This document shows, one piece after another, positions 58,427-64,000 of a DNA stretch of 64,000 bases. Positions within the stretch are counted from its first letter, which is position 1, and the number at the start of each line of letters is the position of its first letter. Location: NCBI RefSeq assembly GCF_024343775.1, contig NZ_RJUF01000014.1, positions 19,729 through 83,728 on the forward strand. The letters are read 5' to 3'. The notes beneath the pieces are model-generated. The model was not told the DNA's origin and did not search any database. It saw nothing but the letters and a program-made list of their open reading frames with translations. The position numbers and the translations under genes were made by a program. This DNA is from Lacihabitans soyangensis. GTDB taxonomy: Bacteria > Bacteroidota > Bacteroidia > Cytophagales > Spirosomataceae.

Positions 58427-59179
58427 CTATTTTCTGTAGACAGTAGTTGGGGCAGCTTGGGCTTTGGCATAAATGGTCATGTCTGCAATGGTGACATGAT
58501 CAGGAGCCATCACGCAATAGTTTATGGCATCTGCGATGTCTTTGGCCGTAAGTGGCGAAAAACCCTCGTAAACCTTGGCTGCTCGCTCGGCATCACCTTT
58601 GAAACGTACCACTGAAAACTCCGTTTCTACCGCACCAGGTGCTATATTGGTCACTTTTATACCGTGTTTGGTCAAGTCCAACCGCATCCCCTCGCTGATG
58701 GCCTCCACGCTTTTTTTGGTGGCACAATACACGGCTCCATTTTCGTAAGTTTGTTTTCCAGCTACCGAACTCAGGTTGACCACATGGCCAGTTTTTCGTT
58801 CTACCATACCTGGTAAAACTAGCTTAGAGACATACAATAAACCGGTTACATTGCTACCTATCATCATTTCCCAGTCGGCCACGTCGCCGTCTTGAATGGC
58901 TGACATACCGTGGGCGTTGCCAGCATTGTTTACCAATATGTCAATGTTTTTCCATTCTGCTGGTAATGTTTCTATGGCTTTTTTTACAGATTCAAAATCG
59001 CTTACATCGAAGGTCAAAAGGTGGGTTTTAACTTTTGAAGCTAATTTTGAACTCAATTCATTGAGTTTTTCTATTCTTCGTCCACACAAGATGAGGTCGA
59101 TGCCACTTGTTGCAAATGCTTCGGCGGTGGCCGCTCCTATGCCCGAAGATGCACCGGTTATTAATGCTATTTTGTTCAT
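58427..59179 (-). CDS. Short-chain dehydrogenase, YdfG-like
   Basis: The 250-residue classical SDR has TGASSGIGAATAEAF (cofactor loop), an Arg pair CGRR after strand two that favours NADP, NNAGNAHG, the catalytic Ser in VVNLSSVAG, and YCATKKSVEA with Tyr and Lys. The NIAPGAVETEFSVVRFKGD block is typical of YdfG, which oxidises 3-hydroxy acids such as L-allo-threonine or serine. Next to a 2-hydroxy acid oxidase gene it suggests small hydroxy acid use. A tandem repeat array lies directly upstream. Confidence 0.9.
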   Translation of the reverse strand: MNKIALITGASSGIGAATAEAFATSGIDLILCGRRIEKLNELSSKLASKVKTHLLTFDVSDFESVKKAIETLPAEWKNIDILVNNAGNAHGMSAIQDGDVADWEMMIGSNVTGLLYVSKLVLPGMVERKTGHVVNLSSVAGKQTYENGAVYCATKKSVEAISEGMRLDLTKHGIKVTNIAPGAVETEFSVVRFKGDAERAAKVYEGFSPLTAKDIADAINYCVMAPDHVTIADMTIYAKAQAAPTTVYRK

Positions 59180-59201
59180 GTTTTTGTCGTTTTGATTTTA
59201 C

Positions 59202-59702
59202 CACAGAGTTGCTCAGAGATTTTCTGATTCACATTGCGTTTTTGAGTTTCACGGAGTTTTTCGCTTTGCTCATTTCTTTATAACACAGAGTTGCTCAGAG
59301 TGTTTTTACTGATAAGCTTTGTGTTTTTGAGTTTCGCGGGGTTTTTCGCTTTGCTCGCTTTATTATTAACACAGAGTTACTCAGAGTGTTTTTCTGATTC
59401 ACAATGCGTTTTTGAGTTTCACGGGGTTTTTCGCTTCGCTCATTTTTTTTTAACACAGAGTTAATCAGAGTTTATTTCTGATTAAGATTGCGTTTTTGAG
59501 TTACACGGAGTTTTTCGCTTCGCTCATTTCTTTATAACACAGAGTTACTCAGAGTGTTTTTACTGATATGCTTTGTGTTTTTGAGTTTCACGGAGTTTTT
59601 CGCTTTGCTCATTTTTTTTTGACACAGAGTTAATCAGAGTGTTTTTTTTCTAATGTACTATGCGTTTTTGAGTTTCGCAGAGTTCTCGCTTCGCTCTTTT
59701 TG
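59202..59702. repeat. Six tandem imperfect 82-86 bp repeats
   Basis: Units begin with CACAGAGTT at 59202, 59284, 59370, 59454, 59538 and 59623 (spacings 82, 86, 84, 84, 85). Each contains, in order, CACAGAGTTnnTCAGAG, a TGAT-rich stretch, GCGTTTTTGAGTT or GTGTTTTTGAGTT, CACGGAGTTTTTCGCTT (or CGCGGGG variants), and a T-rich end with GCTCATTT. Copies differ by substitutions and small indels, so it is not a recent exact expansion. No open frame crosses it. It fills most of the 592-bp gap between the porD-like gene and the SDR gene. Confidence 0.92.
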
Positions 59703-59771
59703 TTCGTGATTCGAATAGTTTCAAACTATGTTTTCTATATGCCTATGTGTTTAAATTCAAATGCAGCATCC

Positions 59772-60680
59772 TTACTTCATCAATTTCCTGTAAGCTTCGG
59801 TTTTATCGGGGTCCAGGGCTGACATGATGTTGAAGGCTTCCTGCTTTTCTTGTTTTGAACCTTCCGAGAAAATATTGATTAACTCCTGCGATTTTGCATC
59901 AAAAAAAGAATTGATGATGACCGAGTTGGCTTTCAAATTGGCAATGATTTTCAAGGTATTCAAAAACTCCAAGGCTATTTTTCGGCTATTCGCTGGATTG
60001 TTGGCGAAGTCGTCTAAGGCCAATCGGTGATACTCATAAAACCCGTCACGAAAAGCATTAAATTGCTGATTACGAAGATTTTCCATCACCCAATATCTTG
60101 CTCTTACATCCGCATCTGCCGTCCATGGGCCTTTGCCTTGTGCTGTGCCTGCGAGGGTGACGATGTTGAAAAGTCGTTCCAAATAGGCACTTCCTCCGAG
60201 TTTGGAGAACGAATCGTAATCAAGCGTCAGTGCCGTAAGTGAGTAAAATGCCAAGGTCGAAGTAAGACCGTTGGAGTAATTCTGCTCGTTAAAAATCATT
60301 TGGCGATCTTCGGGAGCAAATGAAACACTAAAATTTTGATCTATAAACTGGAAAAGTACCGTCTCGTAAGTGGTGCCATACACGGGCCTGATTACCTGAA
60401 ACTGGGCATTGCCTGAGTACCTGTACTGCCCGCTAGAGTTGATGAGGTTAATCAATAGCGAGCATTTGATTTTTTCTCTTTCCGAAAAAGCGTCGTTGGT
60501 CCAGCGTTGGTTGTTCATAAAACCCGCAATGGCCTGTTCTATTTCGGTAAAAATTTGCTTATCGCCCGATGTAGTGGCCTTCAGTTGCGACGAATTCACT
60601 ACCACCTTGCATTGCAGTTCTTGTGCAGAAATTTCAGAAAAAACACCTAAAAACAATAGTATAAAAATCTTTTTTATCAT
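59772..60680 (-). CDS. porD: DUF4835 protein, PorD-type T9SS component
   Basis: The 302-residue product has a signal peptide (MIKKIFILLFLGVFSEISAQ). Diagnostic DUF4835 blocks are LQCKVVVNSSQLKATTSGDKQIFTEIEQAIAGFMNNQRWTND, then IKCSLLINL, the YGTTYETVLFQFID strand and FNEQNYSNGLTSTLAFYSLTALTLDYDSFSKLGG. This family is annotated as T9SS protein PorD in Bacteroidota. Its start overlaps the end of coaBC by four bases, the order usual in the phylum; recN, the common third gene, is absent and the repeat array follows instead. Confidence 0.85.
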   Translation of the reverse strand: MIKKIFILLFLGVFSEISAQELQCKVVVNSSQLKATTSGDKQIFTEIEQAIAGFMNNQRWTNDAFSEREKIKCSLLINLINSSGQYRYSGNAQFQVIRPVYGTTYETVLFQFIDQNFSVSFAPEDRQMIFNEQNYSNGLTSTLAFYSLTALTLDYDSFSKLGGSAYLERLFNIVTLAGTAQGKGPWTADADVRARYWVMENLRNQQFNAFRDGFYEYHRLALDDFANNPANSRKIALEFLNTLKIIANLKANSVIINSFFDAKSQELINIFSEGSKQEKQEAFNIMSALDPDKTEAYRKLMK

Positions 60681-61888
60681 TTCGTAGAATGGTTTATGTA
60701 TTCCAAAACCGCGTTTTTGATATCCTCGGCCACCAATTCTTTTGATTTTAGGTCAAAAATACGCTCGTTGCCGAGTTTGTCCAAAATCGTGATTTTGTTG
60801 GTATCATAACGAAAGCCCGCTCCTTTATCTTGTAAAGAGTTCAAAACTATCATGTCAAAGTTTTTACGGTCGAGTTTGCCTTTGGCGTTTTGGAGTTCGT
60901 CGTTGGTTTCCAGGGCGAAGCCCACGTGTATCTGATGGCCGTTCTTTTTGCCTCCCAGAAAACCCGCAATGTCTTGGGTTCTTTCGAGTTCTACGAACAT
61001 CTCGGCATCGTTTTTCTTTAGTTTTTTGTCGGCTACGGTCTTTGGTTTGTAGTCGGCTACAGCGGCAGAAAATATCACAATGTCGGCATCGGCATGATAT
61101 TCGGCCATGGCGGCAAACATTTCGGCAGCAGAGCGAACACCGATGTTATTCACTTTTGCAAGCGTTTTTAGGCTATTGGGCCCTGCTACCAAGGTGACGT
61201 CTGCACCCGCAAGTGCAAAAGCCTTGGCTATTTCGAAACCCATTTTACCCGAAGAATGGTTGCTAATATATCTCACTGGGTCAATGTCTTCTTGCGTTGG
61301 TCCAGCTGAAATCAACACCCTTTTGCCTTTTAAGGCAGGATTTTGTGCAAAATGAGCTTCCAAAACGGACACAATTTCTTCTGGTTCGGCCATGCGACCT
61401 TTACCTTCTAAGCCGGATGCCAACTCGCCCTCGTTGGGTTCTATTAGGTGATTGCCGTTTTCTGTCAGCAGTTTGAGGTTGTTTTTGGTAGAAAAATGGG
61501 CATACATGTCCAAATCCATGGCTGGGGCGAAGTACACCGCACAACGTGCAGAAAGGTAGGTGGCCACGAGCAGATTGTCGCAGATACCGTTGGCACATTT
61601 GGCCAAGGTGTTGGCACTGGCCGGAGCTATCAGCATCAAGTCAGCCCATAAACCCAACTCCACGTGGTTGTTCCACTGGCCAGTTTCATCAGCAGAAAAG
61701 GCCGACAAAACGGGATTTTTGGACAAAGTGGCGAGCGTCAGCGGCGTGATAAAAGTTTTGGCGGCATCCGTCATAATGACCTTCACGTTGGCCTCCTCCT
61801 TAACCAAAAGCCGCACCAAAGAAGCGATTTTGTAAGCCGCAATGCTCCCCGAAACACCTATTAATATGTTTTTGTTTTTGAGAATCAT
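60677..61888 (-). CDS. coaBC: Bifunctional phosphopantothenoylcysteine decarboxylase / phosphopantothenate-cysteine ligase
   Basis: The 403-residue enzyme does two steps of coenzyme A synthesis. The CoaC half has the flavin fold GVSGSIAAYKIASLVRLL, catalytic His75 in NHVELGLWADLMLIAPASANT, and the PAMDLDMY segment. The CoaB half (from about 187) starts KRVLISAGPTQEDIDPVRYISNHSSGKMG, with FSAAVADYKP and KLDRKNFDMIVLNSLQDKGAGF. Length and order are normal. It opens the coaBC-porD unit. Confidence 0.96.
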   Translation of the reverse strand: MILKNKNILIGVSGSIAAYKIASLVRLLVKEEANVKVIMTDAAKTFITPLTLATLSKNPVLSAFSADETGQWNNHVELGLWADLMLIAPASANTLAKCANGICDNLLVATYLSARCAVYFAPAMDLDMYAHFSTKNNLKLLTENGNHLIEPNEGELASGLEGKGRMAEPEEIVSVLEAHFAQNPALKGKRVLISAGPTQEDIDPVRYISNHSSGKMGFEIAKAFALAGADVTLVAGPNSLKTLAKVNNIGVRSAAEMFAAMAEYHADADIVIFSAAVADYKPKTVADKKLKKNDAEMFVELERTQDIAGFLGGKKNGHQIHVGFALETNDELQNAKGKLDRKNFDMIVLNSLQDKGAGFRYDTNKITILDKLGNERIFDLKSKELVAEDIKNAVLEYINHSTK

Positions 61889-62372
61889 TCTCTTTTGTTT
61901 TATTCACCTCAAGGTCGCTAAGCCGCAAAGGTAATTTTTGAATGGAATCTATTTAAACCGTTTTGGCTCATGACTCGGCACTGCCCACGATTTAAAACTT
62001 GTTTTTGACAAAAATAGTGAATTAGAGGAAATTATTTGTGGTGGGGTTTTAAAAATGTGGGGTGAGGGGGAAAATGGTAAGGCGGTAATATTTAAAATTG
62101 ATGATAGAAAACAATTTTGGATTTGCAGAAAGGCAATTTGAAATCCTAAACTTTAGGATGGTTTGAAATTCTATGAAGAAAATATACATTTGTGAAGGTT
62201 CTATAATAAGTTAAGGAAGCACAAAAACATTCACGAAAATATTACCAGAACTCTCTTATTTTTACAACAAATTCATAACTAATACATTAATTAAAAAATC
62301 TATCAAAATTTAATAACGAAATTACCGAAAATCCAAAAATGGGTTTCGTAAACATCCTCTTTATTCACAATT
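61889..62372. other. Gene-free stretch between coaBC and the small lipoprotein gene
   Basis: These 484 bases hold a -7 box for coaBC (minus strand, TACCTTTG, 61926-61933) in the first 45 bases. The rest is AT-rich, with three GGGG-type runs near 62043-62070. I see no gene, no strong hairpin and no clear promoter for the lipoprotein gene. Confidence 0.5.
61926..61933 (-). promoter_or_regulatory. -7 box of the coaBC-porD unit
   Basis: On the minus strand TACCTTTG matches TAnnTTTG, 37 bp before the ATG. No TTG -33 element is evident. Confidence 0.4.
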
Positions 62373-62741
62373 ATGACAAAAATACTATCCATATTAATTA
62401 TACTCCAATTGCTTTCTTGTTCGGGAAAAACTAAAAATAGTGAACTTGAAAATTCAAGAATACATAAACATACAGTTTCAAATCTAAAAAAGAGTTCTCG
62501 TCAATCTGAAGGAATTTCATTATCAGAACAGGATTTTAACAAATTCTTGGATTCAATTAAATTATTTAAAATTCATCCAATTGACACATTAGAACTTGAT
62601 TACAATATTGTTCAGCTAGAAAATCATCAAATAGGTAGAAACAGAATTCAAATTTTCAAGAGGGACAGTTTGAATATTGATTGGATAAAAATAAATTCGT
62701 ACAAAGATTTCATCCCGATAAATATTAGGACACAAAAATAG
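62373..62741 (+). CDS. Small lipoprotein of unknown function, possibly altered by the IS
   Basis: The 122-residue product has a lipoprotein signal (MTKILSILIILQLLSC, lipobox LLSC). The mature part is polar and Ser/Lys/Asn/Ile-rich, AT-rich in codon use, and matches no family I know. Its last codons (GACACAAAA at 62730-62738) form an inverted repeat with the IS upstream region and it ends 27 bp before the transposase start, so its original C-terminus may have been cut by the insertion. Confidence 0.55.
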   Translation: MTKILSILIILQLLSCSGKTKNSELENSRIHKHTVSNLKKSSRQSEGISLSEQDFNKFLDSIKLFKIHPIDTLELDYNIVQLENHQIGRNRIQIFKRDSLNIDWIKINSYKDFIPINIRTQK

Positions 62742-62766
62742 AGTTTTAACTTTTAATTTTGTGTCA
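62730..62766. repeat. 9-bp inverted repeat at the left junction of the IS
   Basis: GACACAAAA (62730-62738) and TTTTGTGTC (62758-62766) are perfect inverse copies, 19 bases apart. The right copy ends two bases before the transposase ATG. It may be part of the IS end or a hairpin blocking read-through into the transposase. Confidence 0.6.
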
Positions 62767-62768
62767 TT

Positions 62769-63077
62769 ATGAGTAAGCATCGTCAAAGCTGGAGTCAGCA
62801 ACAGAAATTACAGATAATTTCCTTTTACAAAGAAAAAGGTATTGGAGCAGCGTCTGCTGAATTTGGAGTATCCTCTACAACTATTTACAACTGGGAAAAG
62901 ATTTTAGATCAGACAGGAGAGTCAGGTTTAGAATCAATTAAGAAGTCAGACAAGGATTTAGCAATCAAGCGATTAGAGCGTGAGATTCGAGAGCTTCGCA
63001 ATATAGTTGCCGACAATGCTTTGGAGCTGAGAATAAAAGATGAGCTTTTAAAAAAAAGTCAATTGAAAAAGAGTTAA
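62769..63077 (+). CDS. IS3-family transposase OrfA
   Basis: The 102-residue protein is a typical OrfA: a helix-turn-helix (SQQQKLQIISFYKEKGIGAASAEFGVSSTTIYNWEK, about 9-44) that binds the IS ends, then a leucine-zipper-like coil (KRLEREIRELRNIVADNALELRIKDELLKK) used for multimer formation. Near its end an A run allows a -1 frameshift into OrfB. Intact. Confidence 0.92.
   Translation: MSKHRQSWSQQQKLQIISFYKEKGIGAASAEFGVSSTTIYNWEKILDQTGESGLESIKKSDKDLAIKRLEREIRELRNIVADNALELRIKDELLKKSQLKKS
63050..63058 (+). other. Probable -1 ribosomal frameshift site of the IS3 element
   Basis: In the OrfA frame the bases read A AAA AAA A followed by G, an A-run slippery sequence. The -1 frame is open from 63044 and runs straight into OrfB, so slippage would give an OrfAB fusion with the junction LLKKKSIEKELKMEVAIEF. 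This is the known IS3-family way to make the active transposase. Confidence 0.7.
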
Positions 63078-63079
63078 AA

Positions 63080-64000
63080 ATGGAAGTCGCTATTGAATTT
63101 ATTAGCCAGGGATTTCCAATTAGAAACGTCTTGAGCCATTGTGGATTATCGAAGAGTTCATTTTATTATAAACCCTCAGATGGCAAAGCTGGAAGAAAAC
63201 CTTATGCGACTATATATGATTCTAAAGGTAGAGAAGTGACAGAATCAGCAATTGTTGGACGTATTAAGTTATTGTTCGCCAAGCCTTTTGTTGACTATGG
63301 AGCTTATAAAACGTTTCGTCATTTAGTGGACAAAGAAAAATATAGAATAAGCAAACACTATGTTTATAAATTAATGAAAATCAACAATTTACTTAGAGGA
63401 AGCAATCCGATTTCGAGTAAAAAATCAAATCGAAACCGAGTAAAAGATTTGATTCCCAAAGTGGAGACAGAGTTTAGTTTTTTTGAATTTGACATTAAAT
63501 ATGTCTGGGTAAGTGGCCAACGTAAAAGTATGCAAGTATTAACGATCTTAGATATATTCAGTAGATTTAATATTGGCCATTACATGGCTTACAATATAAA
63601 AAAAGAAGATGTAATAAAGCTATTTGAAAAGGTCATTGCTGAGTTTGGATTGCCTAAAAATTTTATAGTAAGAAACGATAACGGTAGTCAATTTATAGCA
63701 AGTGTGGTGCAAGATTTTCTAAAAAACAATGGCATTACACAGGAATTTACAAAACCAGGTACACCGCAACAAAATGCTCATATTGAATCTTATCATTCAA
63801 TTATGGAAAGAACTGTCTGTCAGAGGTTTGAGTTTGAAAATATAAAAATAGCAAAAAGAACAATAGACGAATTCAGAGAATTCTATAACTTTGAAAGAAT
63901 TCATGGAGGTATTGGTTTTATCAGTCCTTATGAATATTTACTTCAAAAAGGAGTTGACTTAAAATCAACCCCGTTTATGAAGTCTGCTAGAGGGGGGAAA
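63080..64000 (+). CDS. IS3-family transposase OrfB, partial (3' end outside window)
   Basis: The frame is open for 307 residues to the window edge. The N-terminal part (MEVAIEFISQGFPIRNVLSHCGLSKSSFYY) is the HTH_21-type region, and the rve integrase core starts near 131. The DDE triad is D138 (FEFDIKYVW), D200 (VRNDNGSQF) and E236 (NAHIES), with 35 residues between the last two, as expected. It starts two bases after the OrfA stop, in the -1 frame. No inactivating change is seen in the visible part. Confidence 0.92.
   Translation, partial: MEVAIEFISQGFPIRNVLSHCGLSKSSFYYKPSDGKAGRKPYATIYDSKGREVTESAIVGRIKLLFAKPFVDYGAYKTFRHLVDKEKYRISKHYVYKLMKINNLLRGSNPISSKKSNRNRVKDLIPKVETEFSFFEFDIKYVWVSGQRKSMQVLTILDIFSRFNIGHYMAYNIKKEDVIKLFEKVIAEFGLPKNFIVRNDNGSQFIASVVQDFLKNNGITQEFTKPGTPQQNAHIESYHSIMERTVCQRFEFENIKIAKRTIDEFREFYNFERIHGGIGFISPYEYLLQKGVDLKSTPFMKSARGGK

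Larger units (their letters stand above)
62742..64000 (+). mobile_element. IS3-family insertion sequence, right end outside window
   Basis: Two overlapping-frame transposase genes (an HTH OrfA and a DDE OrfB in the -1 frame) mark an IS3-family element. The left boundary is approximate, since the terminal inverted repeat cannot be matched without the right end, which lies beyond the window. Confidence 0.85.

Noticed and set aside
59202..59702. CRISPR array
   Set aside because: The periodic units repeat along their whole 82-86 bp length, including what would be spacers, and no cas gene is in the window.
62043..62070. G-quadruplex
   Set aside because: Only three GGGG-type runs occur, with one long loop and no fourth run of equal length nearby.

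Overview
This window looks like a chromosomal segment of an AT-rich member of the Bacteroidota, probably of the order Cytophagales. The signs are two large secreted proteins ending in type IX secretion (T9SS) sorting tails, a SusC/SusD pair, two T9SS accessory genes (a DUF5103 'Plug'-type gene and a DUF4835 PorD-type gene), repeated matches to the Bacteroidota promoter -7 box TAnnTTTG, and few Shine-Dalgarno sequences. No rRNA, tRNA or CRISPR array was found.

Layout. 1-2400: a truncated carbamoyltransferase gene facing away from a secreted GH30 glycosidase. 2500-12900: a minus-strand block with a LysM protein that carries a decayed transglycosylase domain, GH25 muramidase plus pgi, a fatty acid desaturase, prfC and a UvrD/AddA-type helicase-nuclease. 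13000-22200: a TonB-dependent receptor, a small secreted repeat protein, metF, proS with an FKBP isomerase, a low-complexity lipoprotein behind an ECF-sigma-like promoter, and a FadL-like porin. 22260-27400: a surface-glycan cluster with a GT2 glycosyltransferase, two adjacent paralogous sugar epimerases and a large GT-C-like membrane protein. 27500-30600: aroK, a DoxX/BT_3928-type membrane protein and DUF1599, divergent from folP. 30700-40800: two paralogous fibronectin-III/T9SS proteins followed by susC, susD and a third lipoprotein gene. 41000-44900: an ABC-F ATPase overlapping the T9SS Plug-like gene, then a 1-Cys peroxiredoxin. 45000-48270: a five-gene run (ABC ATPase, permease with a His-rich loop, DUF3299-like protein, small beta-barrel, LytTR regulator). 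48300-54650: gltA, then pheT, a coiled-coil protein, zapA and rny. 54650-55595: a 0.94 kb gene-free stretch with several hairpins. 55600-61900: an FAD/Fe-S oxidoreductase with an SDR gene, six tandem 82-86 bp repeats, porD and coaBC. 62370-64000: a small lipoprotein gene abutting an IS3-family element that runs off the window.

How the genes work together. Much of the window concerns the cell envelope: uptake across the outer membrane (three TonB/SusC-type or FadL-type proteins), secretion and surface attachment of adhesin-like proteins by T9SS, wall turnover (GH25, LysM) and surface glycan synthesis. Housekeeping genes (pgi, metF, proS, prfC, aroK, folP, gltA, rny, zapA, pheT, coaBC) lie between them. 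The leading candidates for new biology are the ABC/His-rich/DUF3299 operon, which I suggest is a metal transport system related to Vibrio ZrgBCD; the twin epimerases, one of which lacks the catalytic Tyr; the transglycosylase pseudoenzyme; the terminator sitting inside the susC leader between two promoter-like boxes; and the hairpin-rich and tandem-repeat intergenic regions. All functions are inferred from reading the sequence; no database search was run.
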